64,000 bases of DNA from Candidatus Obscuribacterales bacterium (GTDB taxonomy: Bacteria; Cyanobacteriota; Vampirovibrionia; Obscuribacterales; Obscuribacteraceae), in assembly GCA_020054205.1 (NCBI GenBank), contig JAGVLS010000010.1, forward strand, positions 62,001-126,000. Reading direction: 5' to 3'. Positions 16,211 through 25,235 of the stretch are shown piece after piece (within the stretch, counting starts at the first letter, position 1; each line of letters opens with the position of its first letter). Below the pieces are notes generated by a model. The model saw only the letters and a list, made by a program, of their open reading frames with translations, was not told the origin of the DNA and searched no databases. The translations under genes were made by a program, and so were the position numbers.

Positions 16211-19200
16211 CTAGTGAAAATTGTGAGCTAATACAGGCAATTCATTTTCGTTAGTAAAATTTGGTAAGGGCTCAATATATTTTGCAATAATATTAATTAC
16301 CCCTTCTTCTTTTTGTAATTGACCAAATACAATTAGAAAATTGTTGTTTATAATAATATCTTTTTGTCGTTGAAATACTTTTGGTTTAACAATGATATTT
16401 GCCATACCTGTTTCGTCTTCCAGGGTAAGAAAAACAAATCCTTTAGCAGAGGGCGGCTTTTGGCGACAGATAACCGTGCCCGCTATAGCAACAAAAATAT
16501 CATGCATTAAGTGTTTTAGAGCGTGGCTTGATTTTATGCCTTTTTTTGTTAGCTCTTGCCTTATATAAGATATTGGATGTTTTCTAGCTGATAATCCTAA
16601 TGATTTATAATCAGCAATTGTTTCGTCCAAAGCAGACATAATCGGTAAATATGATTGCTTGTTATTATTGAACATTTTAAATAATAACTTTTCACTTTTA
16701 TTATTGCATAAAGATAAAACTTGCCATAATGCTTGCCGTCTGTTTGGTTCAAAAGAATGAAATGCTCCAGCATAAGCTAATTGTTCAAGATCTCTGTGTT
16801 TTAAACCGCTACGTTGTACAACATCTTCTATGGAAATAAACGGACCAATTTTTTTCCAAGCAAGTTCAAGTTTGGTTTTTGCACGTAAACCAAGTCCATT
16901 AACATAGCGTAAACCAATACGCAAAGCTGGTGCTAAATTATTATCTCTATTTTCTAATGTGCAATCCCAATTGCTTTTCGCTAAATCAACAGAACGTACT
17001 TCTACGTTATGATGTATTGCATCGCGAATTAAAGTAGCTGGACTATAAAAACCTAATGGTTGTCCATTTAACATAGCACAATAAAATTCTGGTGCAAAAT
17101 ATTCTTTTAAATAAGCTGATGCATAAGCAAGCAAAGCAAATGAAGCTGAATGACTTTCGGGAAAACCATAATTAGCAAAAGCTTTAAGTTGATAGGTAAT
17201 TGTTTCAATCACGCCATTTGATAATCCATTTTTTCTCATGCCTTCTTTTAATGCTTCTCCTAGTTGAGACATCTTTTCGTGAGAACGTTTATGTGTCATC
17301 GCACATCTTAATTCATTTGCTTGATCAGCAGTAAAACCAGCAGCTTCTACTGCAATACGCATACCTTGTTCTTGAAAAAGTGGAACACCTAAGGTGCGTT
17401 TTAAAATTGGTTCAAACGATGGATGAAGATAGCTTATAGGTTCTAAATTTTTGCGGCGGCGTAAATAAGGACGTATAATACCGCCTTGAATTGGACCAGG
17501 GCGTACTAAAGATAAAGAAATAACAATATCATAAAAATTTTTAGGTTCTAATTTGGGCAATATATTCATTTGTGCTCTAGATTCAACTTGAAAAAGACCG
17601 ACTGTATCAGCTTTTTGTAACATGTTATAAACAGCTTTATCATTCATCGGTAGCTTAGCTAAGTCAATATTTTTATTGCGATGCTGCTTAATAAGCTTTT
17701 GGCTATTTTGCAAAACAGTAAGAATACCTAGTCCCAAAAGATCTATTTTAATCAAGCCAACTAAATCTAAATCATCTTTATCCCATTGGATAATAGTACG
17801 ATTTGGCATAGAAGCAGGCTCAGTTGGCACTATTTGTCCAATTGGCTCTCCTGATAATACAAAACCGCCAACATGAATAGATCTATGTCTTGGCAATTGA
17901 TATAAACCAGCAATAACTTGAATAAGTAATTGCACTCGTCTATCTTTTGGATCTAAGCCTGCTTTTTTAGCGCCACCATTAGTTAAAATAAGGGCAGCTT
18001 CTGTTGTTTCATGAGCACTTCCTTCTTGTGCTAGTTTATCTGCTTGTTCAATTGAAAAATCAAAAACACGAGCAACATCTCGAATGGCGGATTTACCACG
18101 ATAAGTAATATGCTCGCAAACCATTGCTGCATGATTGCGTCCGTATTTATTGTATACATGTTGTAAAACAATTTCTCTGTATTCGTGTGCAATATCCAAA
18201 TCTATATCGGGAGGTTCATTGCGACCTTCGGAAATAAAACGTTCAAATAATAGTTCCATTTCAATTGGATCTACAGCTGTAATTTTTAAACAATAACAAA
18301 CTGCAGAATTAGCCGCTGATCCACGGCCTTGTACAAGAATATTTTGGGAATTGGCAAATTCTATAATTTCTCGCATAATAAGAAAAAAAGCAGCCATTTC
18401 CATTTTTTTTATTACACTTAATTCATGCTCTATTTGTTTTATATGTTTTTCTTGTAAGTTGTTGCCATAGCGTTCGTGCGCTCCAGCAAAAACTAATTGT
18501 CTTAAATATTCATCGTAACTTATTCCAGTTGGAATATTACATTTAGGTAGAACTGGTTGTAGTTTGTTTAGCCTAAATTCTAAACGTTCCATAGCCAGCA
18601 ATGTGTTTTTTACACCTTGTAAGTTATGTCTCCATTGATACGATATTTCTTCAGCTGATTTTAAATGCCAACTACCATTTGGACGTAGGCGACGCCCGGA
18701 TGTATTAAGTGTTACCCCATGTTTTAAACAAGTTAGAACGTCATGAATAATGCGTTTTTCAGCAATTGCATAATGAACATTATTGGTGACTAACCAAGGT
18801 ATTGAAAGTCTGTTTGAGAGATCAAATAATTCTTTGCAAATAATAGCTTCTTGATGCAAATAGTGATCCCATAATTCCAAAAAGAAATTATCAGAAAATA
18901 TTTCATGGAAAACCTTTAAAGCATCTTTTGCTTCAGTAATTTTTCCTTGAGCTAATAAGCTAGGTAGCTTTCCTTTTGGACATCCAGAAAGTGCAATTAG
19001 TCCTGATGCATGACTGGCTAATTCTTCATAGGTAGTGCGCGGATGTCCTCGCGAACATGAAAGTCTTGATTTAGTAATTAAGTGACAAAGATTTTTATAA
19101 CCAATATTGTCTTTGACCAATAGAACTAAATGTGTATTATCAGCTAGTGTAAGCTCAGCACCAATAATTGCTGGTAAATCTAATTCTGCTGCTCGATGTG

Positions 19201-19354
19201 CAAAGCGAGGTATACCACCCATATCATCATGATCGGTAAGAGCAATTGCCTTAAGATTAATTGCTTTAGCATATTCTACTAATTCTTCTGGATTAGAAGC
19301 TCCATCAAGTAAAGAAAAAGCAGAATGACAATGTAGTTCTGCATATTCGATCAT
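16211..19354 (-). CDS. dnaE2: error-prone DNA polymerase DnaE2/ImuC
   Basis: 1047 residues, the short form typical of DnaE2 rather than the roughly 1150-1200 of replicative DnaE. The N-terminal PHP domain starts AELHCHSAFSLLDGAS. The palm carries the catalytic aspartates in PPDIDLDIAHEYRE and the third acidic residue region in LVGLIKIDLLGLGILT. A C-terminal OB-fold segment (VAIAGTVICRQ, FVFLTLEDETG) is at about 945-1020. It is the polymerase of the ImuABC mutasome and performs translesion synthesis after DNA damage. It begins 5 bases after imuB in an operon imuA-imuB-dnaE2. Confidence 0.92.
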   Translation of the reverse strand: MIEYAELHCHSAFSLLDGASNPEELVEYAKAINLKAIALTDHDDMGGIPRFAHRAAELDLPAIIGAELTLADNTHLVLLVKDNIGYKNLCHLITKSRLSCSRGHPRTTYEELASHASGLIALSGCPKGKLPSLLAQGKITEAKDALKVFHEIFSDNFFLELWDHYLHQEAIICKELFDLSNRLSIPWLVTNNVHYAIAEKRIIHDVLTCLKHGVTLNTSGRRLRPNGSWHLKSAEEISYQWRHNLQGVKNTLLAMERLEFRLNKLQPVLPKCNIPTGISYDEYLRQLVFAGAHERYGNNLQEKHIKQIEHELSVIKKMEMAAFFLIMREIIEFANSQNILVQGRGSAANSAVCYCLKITAVDPIEMELLFERFISEGRNEPPDIDLDIAHEYREIVLQHVYNKYGRNHAAMVCEHITYRGKSAIRDVARVFDFSIEQADKLAQEGSAHETTEAALILTNGGAKKAGLDPKDRRVQLLIQVIAGLYQLPRHRSIHVGGFVLSGEPIGQIVPTEPASMPNRTIIQWDKDDLDLVGLIKIDLLGLGILTVLQNSQKLIKQHRNKNIDLAKLPMNDKAVYNMLQKADTVGLFQVESRAQMNILPKLEPKNFYDIVISLSLVRPGPIQGGIIRPYLRRRKNLEPISYLHPSFEPILKRTLGVPLFQEQGMRIAVEAAGFTADQANELRCAMTHKRSHEKMSQLGEALKEGMRKNGLSNGVIETITYQLKAFANYGFPESHSASFALLAYASAYLKEYFAPEFYCAMLNGQPLGFYSPATLIRDAIHHNVEVRSVDLAKSNWDCTLENRDNNLAPALRIGLRYVNGLGLRAKTKLELAWKKIGPFISIEDVVQRSGLKHRDLEQLAYAGAFHSFEPNRRQALWQVLSLCNNKSEKLLFKMFNNNKQSYLPIMSALDETIADYKSLGLSARKHPISYIRQELTKKGIKSSHALKHLMHDIFVAIAGTVICRQKPPSAKGFVFLTLEDETGMANIIVKPKVFQRQKDIIINNNFLIVFGQLQKEEGVINIIAKYIEPLPNFTNENELPVLAHNFH

Positions 19355-19359
19355 ATTGT

Positions 19360-20907
19360 TTAATCAAAAAAACCTTCCAATTGCCAGCATTTATTTACAT
19401 GATCATGTACCAATAAGGCTAAAGTATTATTTTCTAATAAAGCCATGTAATATGATTTTTTAATTTGTTGATTCCACCATAAACCAGATAAGCGCTCGGG
19501 GATGGTTAGTTCTTTTACTATGTACCATTGTTTGTTATAGAGTAATCTTTTTATGGTAGAACCTTGAATTTCTATAAATACAGGGGTTGGAGGGGTTAAT
19601 TTTCTAAGAGCTAATCCAGAAACAACATTATTTGTATTGGTATGAGTTGGTACATATTCATTGCTATAAGTTGTATTTATAGGTAATACATTTGAATTAG
19701 ATTTTGCTATTACTGGTTGCCATTTTGCTTTATGCTCAGGAATATATTGATCGCAAGCAATTGGATAGGAGAGGGCATTCTCTCCTAGTCGAGTCATAAA
19801 TTTTTGTATTAATAATACATTTGAGTCAAATTCTTTAGGGCTTTCTGAATTTTGCTTATCAATTTTACTTTGTTGCCATTCCTCTTCTGAATATTGTGAA
19901 ATTGATATTTCTACTTGTGTAAATTCACGTGTAAGAGGTTGAGCAGCAAGAGACAATTTTATAATTTCTAAAAGAAATTTTGAATTATTGGTTGGACGTA
20001 ACAATTTTATTGGTCGTTTATTAAACTGATCATTGTCATTATAAAAAACAATTTGTAATTCATTTGCTAAAAGTCTTTGCTCTTTCAAGCTTTTAGCTAG
20101 ACGATCTAGCATAGCTTTAATTACAAATTGTGCTTCATTCAATAATTGTATTGCTGAGCCAATATCAACTATACATTTAAATTCTTTGTTGAATATCGGT
20201 AAACAAAGATAACGTTTATCAATGCCATTAGCTAATTCATGAGTTAAGATGATATGTTTTCCAAAACGTTCTTGTAATTCTTCTTTGGATAAATTAGCAA
20301 ATTGACCAATTGTTTTTATACCAAGATGTTGTAATGATTCTTGTATATCAAATGATAATGGTAAGTGCTGGATTGGTAAGGGTGCTAAAAATGCTTTGTC
20401 TTGCTGATGAGAAATTAAGTTAGGTTCTTTGTTTTTTAATTTGCTAGCCGTAAGAGCAGCAAAAAATGTATCAGCAATAGCAATATTGATATGTTTAAAG
20501 CCGGCTTGAAAAGCTACTTGCTTAGCATGCTGACAAAATTTTTCTTCACCACCCAAATAAGTTAAACCGGATGCATCCAATAAAAAAACGCCCAGTTCAT
20601 GGTTTGCTATTTTAGGTGAGCAATTAATAAATGTAGACAATAATTGGTTTTGTATTTGTGAATATAAATTTGGATTATATTCACGTTCAATTAAATTATT
20701 TAAGACTGCTTTGGCTTCAGATAATTTCATGCCTTTATAAATGTGTTTTTGAGCAGCCTCATTTGAACACATAAGGATTGTGCGATGTTTGCTTTTATTA
20801 CTTACCAAAACAAAAGGTAATCCATTTATTTTAGGTTCATTGATTTGATGTACGACGATCGGAAATTTGGGGATGCGTAAACAAGCAATTCTCTGCGCTT
20901 GACTCAA
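19360..20907 (-). CDS. imuB: ImuB, Y-family polymerase-like mutasome subunit
   Basis: 515 residues. It starts with TTG at 20907, strongly supported by GGAGGT five bases upstream, and reads MSQAQRIACLRIPKFPIVV; the acidic residues of active Y-family polymerases are missing here, as is usual for ImuB. The thumb and little-finger parts are recognisable (DIQESLQHLGIKTIGQFANL, then QERFGKHI). ImuB acts as an adaptor that brings DnaE2 to the sliding clamp; I do not see an obvious C-terminal clamp-binding peptide. The gene overlaps imuA by 71 bases in another frame, an unusually long coding overlap. Confidence 0.88.
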   Translation of the reverse strand: MSQAQRIACLRIPKFPIVVHQINEPKINGLPFVLVSNKSKHRTILMCSNEAAQKHIYKGMKLSEAKAVLNNLIEREYNPNLYSQIQNQLLSTFINCSPKIANHELGVFLLDASGLTYLGGEEKFCQHAKQVAFQAGFKHINIAIADTFFAALTASKLKNKEPNLISHQQDKAFLAPLPIQHLPLSFDIQESLQHLGIKTIGQFANLSKEELQERFGKHIILTHELANGIDKRYLCLPIFNKEFKCIVDIGSAIQLLNEAQFVIKAMLDRLAKSLKEQRLLANELQIVFYNDNDQFNKRPIKLLRPTNNSKFLLEIIKLSLAAQPLTREFTQVEISISQYSEEEWQQSKIDKQNSESPKEFDSNVLLIQKFMTRLGENALSYPIACDQYIPEHKAKWQPVIAKSNSNVLPINTTYSNEYVPTHTNTNNVVSGLALRKLTPPTPVFIEIQGSTIKRLLYNKQWYIVKELTIPERLSGLWWNQQIKKSYYMALLENNTLALLVHDHVNKCWQLEGFFD

Positions 20908-21667
20908 TTGTTACCTCCATTCTTTGTGATAAACCATTTCTGGAAATAGTACATTCAATTGTTGGCATAATAGCGATTATGCCAGCTAAGGTAGTTTTGT
21001 ATTGTGATTGTCCATAACTAAAACTAAAGCTAGTATGAATAAAGATATTGGCTGGATGAGAATTTGTTATTTGGTCTTGGACAATAATTAAAGCTGCTTT
21101 GGATTTGTCCAATGCTCTTTGTAGTCTCACGTAAAGCTGATTTGATATGACATTATGAGTAATTCCTTGATGAGTTTGTTTTTTAGAATTTGTATTGATA
21201 TTGCCAAGATCTAAAATAACAATATCAAAAGCATTACAACGAATAAGTTCATTTGTGCTCCATAAAGATTCTTGTAAATATAAATTTGTTTTGGGTAATA
21301 GAGAAAAAATATTTGTATTGGTTGTTTGATTTGTCTCAGGTGGATGAATAACCCAGAATTTGCCTTTTGTATTATCTATATTTGCCCAATCATAAGCTAA
21401 TAATTTTCCTTGTGTATCTACATAAGCTACATTCAAGCCAGATTTGCACCAGTTGTTAATAGCTGTACGCAATAAAGTTGTTTTACCCGATGAAATATGA
21501 CCTGTCCATTGGCTGATGCGTTGTCTAGCAATGCCACGACTAATGCCCTGATCAATTTCTCTTAAACCAGTGGGTAGGTGACGTAATTGTCTGCTTTCAG
21601 TAAATTTGCCTGGGAAAAGAGTCTCTAATTGTTGTTTTAAACTAGCAACACGTGACTTTAAATTCAT
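20837..21667 (-). CDS. imuA: ImuA, RecA-like mutasome protein
   Basis: 276 residues. A RecA/SulA-like P-loop is present: Walker A GHISSGKTT (56-64) and Walker B-like FDIVILDLG. The N-terminus LPTGLREIDQGISRGIARQR matches the ImuA pattern. It is the first gene of imuA-imuB-dnaE2; ImuA homologues modulate RecA and are needed for damage-induced mutagenesis. The end overlaps imuB by 71 bases. The upstream region holds an inverted repeat at 21698-21739 that may be the regulatory site; I did not find a classic LexA box. Confidence 0.85.
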   Translation of the reverse strand: MNLKSRVASLKQQLETLFPGKFTESRQLRHLPTGLREIDQGISRGIARQRISQWTGHISSGKTTLLRTAINNWCKSGLNVAYVDTQGKLLAYDWANIDNTKGKFWVIHPPETNQTTNTNIFSLLPKTNLYLQESLWSTNELIRCNAFDIVILDLGNINTNSKKQTHQGITHNVISNQLYVRLQRALDKSKAALIIVQDQITNSHPANIFIHTSFSFSYGQSQYKTTLAGIIAIMPTIECTISRNGLSQRMEVTIESSAENCLFTHPQISDRRTSNQ

Positions 21668-21697
21668 GGCTATAAGCTCAAATTTCTAGTTTTAGGC

Positions 21698-21739
21698 AAC
21701 TGGTTACCCAACATACTTGATGCATGCTGATAACCAGTT
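21698..21739 (-). promoter_or_regulatory. inverted repeat upstream of imuA
   Basis: AACTGGTTA (21698-21706) and TAACCAGTT (21731-21739) are perfect 9-base inverted arms separated by 24 bases, 31-72 bases upstream of the imuA start. The spacer holds GCATGC. The spacing suits two operator half-sites or a leader hairpin and makes this the best candidate for the DNA-damage control site. Confidence 0.4.
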
Positions 21740-21865
21740 TAAAAGTGATAAAAGGGAGTATTCACAATAACAATTACGTCATTGCTAATACTTTTAGGGC
21801 GTTTGGTTTATATCTAATTGGTATTTACTATTAAGACATACATTTGTATGTTAGTCAATTACCCC

Positions 21866-21902
21866 AAAAAATTACCCGGAGAATTTATCTCCCCGGGTAA
21901 TA
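21866..21902 (-). terminator. rho-independent terminator of the SWIB gene
   Basis: On the minus strand, a hairpin with stem ATTACCCGG...CCGGGTAAT (21871-21901; 2-base bulge, AATTTA loop region) is followed by a T6 run (A6 on the plus strand, 21866-21871), 25 bases after the stop codon of the SWIB gene. It is the clearest intrinsic terminator in the window. Confidence 0.75.
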
Positions 21903-21926
21903 ATAGTTTGGATTTACTTTCGTAAA

Positions 21927-22286
21927 TTACTTCAATTGTTTGGAGACCAATTTAGTCATTTCAAACATTGAAACTTGTTTCTTACCACCAAATACAGCTT
22001 TGAGCTTGTCATCAGCGTTAATCATACGGCGATTTTTATTATCTTGAAGCTTGTGCTTTTTGATATAGTCCCAAATCTTTTTGGTTACTTCAGTGCGTGG
22101 CATAGGATTAGCACCTATTACTGCAGCTAAATTTGAAGACGGTGTCATTGGCTTCATAAACGCTGCACTTGGTTTACGCTTTGACTTGGCTTTGGCTGCC
22201 TTTTTAGGTGCCTTTGTACTCTTAGCAGATTTTTTAACAGATTTTTTAGCAGATTTTTTAGCTGCTGATTTTTTAGCTTTTGCCAT
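21927..22286 (-). CDS. SWIB/MDM2-domain protein with histone-like basic tail
   Basis: 119 residues from the ATG at 22286, which has AGGAG 8 bases upstream; an upstream TTG at 22304 lacks support. Residues of about 1-45 are a Lys/Ala-rich tail of repeated AKKSAKKS-type units, like the H1-like Hc proteins. Residues of about 48-119 are a SWIB domain (SNLAAVIGANPMPRTEVTKK, WDYIKKHKLQD, then FGGKKQVSMFEMTKLVSKQL). Such fusions occur in chlamydiae and some other bacteria and are thought to bind DNA or chromatin. A nucleoid-associated role is inferred. It has its own promoter region and a strong terminator, so it is monocistronic. Confidence 0.85.
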   Translation of the reverse strand: MAKAKKSAAKKSAKKSVKKSAKSTKAPKKAAKAKSKRKPSAAFMKPMTPSSNLAAVIGANPMPRTEVTKKIWDYIKKHKLQDNKNRRMINADDKLKAVFGGKKQVSMFEMTKLVSKQLK

Positions 22287-22416
22287 CCGAAAACTCCTTG
22301 ACATTATTGCTAGTAAACTACATACGTTACTAAGCCGTACATAATGACTTGATTTTCATAGAAATGCAAGAGGGTAAAGCGTATTTTTTCTCTCTATGAA
22401 AGTATTCATACAGTCA

Positions 22417-22432
22417 TATTCCCTCGGGAATA
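22417..22432. promoter_or_regulatory. 16-base palindrome
   Basis: TATTCCCTCGGGAATA: perfect 7-base arms around TC, in the gap between the SWIB gene and the reductase pseudogene. The 2-base loop argues for a protein-binding site rather than a hairpin. Confidence 0.3.
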
Positions 22433-22491
22433 GCCCATAGTATATGCAATCTTCCCCTATGTACTCCCTCTAAATAGCCTATACAAATATG

Positions 22492-23409
22492 CTATTTTTT
22501 TATTTTCTTAATTAGTCTTCTATGTACAGAATGCACCGTAGGTATACTAATTTCTACATCTTTTAACTCAGCAAGCATTATTACCACCTCTATAATGCGG
22601 TGAATTTCAAGAGGTTTTCCAGCTCTAAAATCTTGAGGCATTGATGGTTCATGTTTTGCCAGTTTACTCTCGGACAAAGAGAAGAAATTATCTATTTTGA
22701 AGTCTCCTAATTGAATAACACCTAGTTTTATACCGACTGCTTCAGTCTCATTGGCAAGAGATAACATCTCTTCTTTTACTCTCGGGTCTGAAAGCAAATC
22801 TCCTATATTTTTTCCTCTATAACACTCGTTGGGCTTAAACAAACGTTCCCAATAAGTTTTAACCAAATATCTCTATGAATATCGTTAGAAATTATTGCTG
22901 ATAAATGAGCTTTTTGCAGGATATCTTGTAAAAACAGAAGTCTTTCAGAGCTTTTGTGATCTAATTCACCCAATCTATAGCCTGAACCAAAAGAATGTAA
23001 AATTTGACAAGAACCTAACCTTTGTACACTACGTTCAATAACAGCACCAATAATTCTTTCAGCGCCTACATTGTTAATAAAAATTTGGCGTGGTTTTGTA
23101 TTAAAAGAAAATCGACCTATAGTTTCATTTTGTAGATAGGAATACCAAGGGGGAATTCCATTGGTAGCAGAAATGACAATAGTATTTTCTTTAAGTAATG
23201 GCGGGATTTGATAGCTAATATCTAGCAGGTTGTCAGCTTTAGCAGTAAGAAATACAATATCTTGTTTGTCACCATCACTGGTTTTTTCTATTACAGAATA
23301 TTGAGAAGGTTTCATTTCTGGCTATTAGAGTAATAGTATGACCAGCAGAAATTAAATGAACCCCTAAATCTAAACCTATTGCTCCTGTTCCATAAATTGC
23401 TATATTCAT
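22492..23409 (-). pseudogene. ketopantoate reductase-like (PanE/ApbA) pseudogene
   Basis: Three pieces of one PanE-like protein lie in three frames. The first starts with ATG at 23409 and reads MNIAIYGTGAIGLDLGVHLI with the NADP-binding GxGxxG. The middle (from 23315) reads QDIVFLTAKADNL and later NGIPPWYSYL. The last (to 22492) reads YRGKNIGDLLSDPRVKEEML. One break near 22815 can be explained by loss of one base around an A6 run (GGAAAAAATA); the break near 23310 also involves loss of roughly 25 residues compared with intact relatives. It would have been an NADPH-dependent reductase of the 2-dehydropantoate 2-reductase family; the true substrate is unknown. Now inactive unless assembly errors are to blame. 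Confidence 0.8.
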
Positions 23410-23410
23410 A

Positions 23411-23599
23411 TTATTTAGACTTGGTAAAAAATGGGGTTATAACTCCAGCTAAAAAAATCATAGCATTGATTAAACTTACAAAAACCTTTGATGCTGTAAT
23501 TTGTATAATTTGTTGTTTTATTTCTGGATCTGATGGTAAAGAAAAAACAACAAAAAGAGAGATAAGAGGGCTTCCTAAAGGGCTTAGCAATACTCCCAA
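23411..23599 (-). CDS. possible small membrane protein
   Basis: 62 codons from a TTG at 23599, with two hydrophobic segments (LLSPLGSPLISLFVVFS and VFVSLINAMIFLAGVITPFF). The open frame continues upstream (KLGKKIIITVAVSTLLGVLL) to a stop near 23712 without an ATG, GTG or TTG, and the hydrophobic part clearly begins before the TTG. Either an ATT start just after the upstream gene's stop is used, or this is a fragment. It ends one base before the reductase pseudogene. No family recognised. Confidence 0.3.
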   Translation of the reverse strand: MGVLLSPLGSPLISLFVVFSLPSDPEIKQQIIQITASKVFVSLINAMIFLAGVITPFFTKSK

Positions 23600-23649
23600 G
23601 AGGGTAGAGACAGCTACTGTAATAATAATTTTTTTGCCTAGTTTATAGC

Positions 23650-23949
23650 TTACAAATCTATGAATAAGTTTGCCAGAAAAAAACCAATAAAATAACTTAT
23701 GATTGAACCTAGTCCAAAACCACTAGTTATATTTAAATACCCATAAATAAATCCAATGGCTAGCCCTGCTAATACGCCTTTGACCAAAACCCATTTGTCT
23801 ATTTTCAAAACATGGCTAGTGAATTTACCAGTGCAATAATGACATCTAAATCCTACTGGGCATTGAACCATGCATTTAGGACAAATAGGTTCACCACAAT
23901 CAATACAAGATAATTTAGTCTCGCTATGATCATGGCTATTTACGTTCAT
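23650..23949 (-). CDS. zinc-ribbon (B-box-like) membrane protein
   Basis: 99 residues. A cluster of cysteines and histidines, CIDCGEPICPKC followed by CPVGFRCHYC (about residues 15-39), resembles the B-box-type zinc knuckle found at the N-terminus of some bacterial membrane proteins. Two hydrophobic segments follow (about 52-72 and 78-97). Function unknown; probably a small inner-membrane protein with a cytosolic metal-binding head. It overlaps the AI-2E-type transporter by 4 bases (ATGA), a translationally coupled arrangement. Confidence 0.7.
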   Translation of the reverse strand: MNVNSHDHSETKLSCIDCGEPICPKCMVQCPVGFRCHYCTGKFTSHVLKIDKWVLVKGVLAGLAIGFIYGYLNITSGFGLGSIISYFIGFFLANLFIDL

Positions 23950-25064
23950 ATAAGGTTTTCTTCTATATGATTTTTGTTGGTTTGTACGTAGGCAAGGCGA
24001 AGATGATTTACCATTACATTAATAAAACAAGCAGCAGGCAGTGAAAAAATAATCCCGAGCATGCCATCTAAGCGTGCGCCAATCATAATCGCGACAAAAA
24101 TGAGAATTGGATGAAGACCAATTACATTGCCCATATATTTTGGAGCAATAATACTATCTTTAATTTGTTGCAATACAGTAAATATAATAGTAACAGCAAC
24201 TATTTGTATAAAGGCATTGCCTGGTAGATTTGAGCCATGTATAGCTATAGTGATAATTGCTGGCAAAAAACCTATTGGTGGTCCAACCACAGGCAAAATT
24301 TCCCAAATGGCGAGGAAAATACTAAGTAAAAGAGCATATTGTATACCTAAAGCCATGTATACAATTAACATCACTAAGCCCATCAATATTCCTAGTACAA
24401 TTTGGCCCTTAAAAAAAGCTTGCATGCTTTTATCCATATCTTGGGCTATTAAGTTAAGAAGATTGCGATGTTTGTTTGGAAATAAAGATATTATTGATTC
24501 TTTGATATTATGCCCATCAAGCAAAAAGTAAAAAGTGACGACAGCAATACTTATGGCATATACAAGCCAAGTCATTGTTGACATTGCCATGTCACTGATG
24601 CGCATGATTAGTACGCTTGGATCTGGCTTAGGAATATTTTGAATAATATTTGTAAGTATATCGGCTGCTTTAATCTCTATTTGATAAGCACGAAAACGAG
24701 ATTCTATTGGAGTTAGCGATTGTGTTATGCGTTGCAGTAAATCTGGCAATTCATTAAAAGTAGTATTTATTAATTGGCTTATCTGATAAAACACCATCGG
24801 TGCTACCCAAAATAGCCCAAATATAATTATGGCTAAAAGCAATGTATAGAGCAAAACTATAGCTAGTGCTCTATTTCTCACTATTTTTTCGAATAAGTCA
24901 ACTGCATTTATAAATAAATACGATAATAAAATTGCTATGCCTAAAATACGAAATATATCAGCAAAAAAATTGACAATGATAAAAGCAAGAAAGACTAGCA
25001 AACATATGAGTGCACTAATAGAGAGTTTTTTTTGAATATTTGTTAGCGGCTCTAGATTATGCAT
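23946..25064 (-). CDS. AI-2E/PerM-family transporter
   Basis: 372 residues with about eight membrane segments and the helical middle domain (about 100-160) of the family. The C-terminal pattern PVVGPPIGFLPAIITIAIHG, then IAPKYMGNVIGLHPILIFVA and FSLPAACFINVMV, is characteristic of the AI-2E/PerM (YdiK) family of putative exporters; some members are Na+/H+ antiporters and very few substrates are known. The stop overlaps the start of the zinc-ribbon gene by 4 bases. Confidence 0.85.
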   Translation of the reverse strand: MHNLEPLTNIQKKLSISALICLLVFLAFIIVNFFADIFRILGIAILLSYLFINAVDLFEKIVRNRALAIVLLYTLLLAIIIFGLFWVAPMVFYQISQLINTTFNELPDLLQRITQSLTPIESRFRAYQIEIKAADILTNIIQNIPKPDPSVLIMRISDMAMSTMTWLVYAISIAVVTFYFLLDGHNIKESIISLFPNKHRNLLNLIAQDMDKSMQAFFKGQIVLGILMGLVMLIVYMALGIQYALLLSIFLAIWEILPVVGPPIGFLPAIITIAIHGSNLPGNAFIQIVAVTIIFTVLQQIKDSIIAPKYMGNVIGLHPILIFVAIMIGARLDGMLGIIFSLPAACFINVMVNHLRLAYVQTNKNHIEENLI

Positions 25065-25135
25065 AACTTAGTTGGAAATGAATTTGTGTCGTAAGATTTC
25101 AATTATTGCTATCAATATAGCTACATCTAACAATT

Positions 25136-25164
25136 TTGACAATTTATAGAGTACTTGGCATTAT
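25136..25164 (+). promoter_or_regulatory. promoter of the hydrolase-TPR operon
   Basis: TTGACA (25136-25141) and CATTAT (25159-25164) with a 17-base spacer, 72 bases before the TTG start at 25236. The -35 is perfect and the -10 is 4-5 of 6. Confidence 0.5.
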
Positions 25165-25235
25165 CAAATGCGCTATTATCTTATTAAGTCATATAGATTT
25201 TAAGTTGCCTTTAAGCAGCAGAGGCTTTTTACCAG

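Noticed and set aside
21668-21926. Classic LexA box before imuA
   Set aside because: No GAAC-N4-GTTC or AGTAC-type pattern was seen; only the unassigned AACTGGTTA inverted repeat.
23379-23648. An 89-codon plus-strand ORF over the end of the zinc-ribbon gene region
   Set aside because: Minus-strand membrane-type reading fits the hydrophobic pattern better and the plus reading crosses the start of the reductase pseudogene; no ribosome-binding site.
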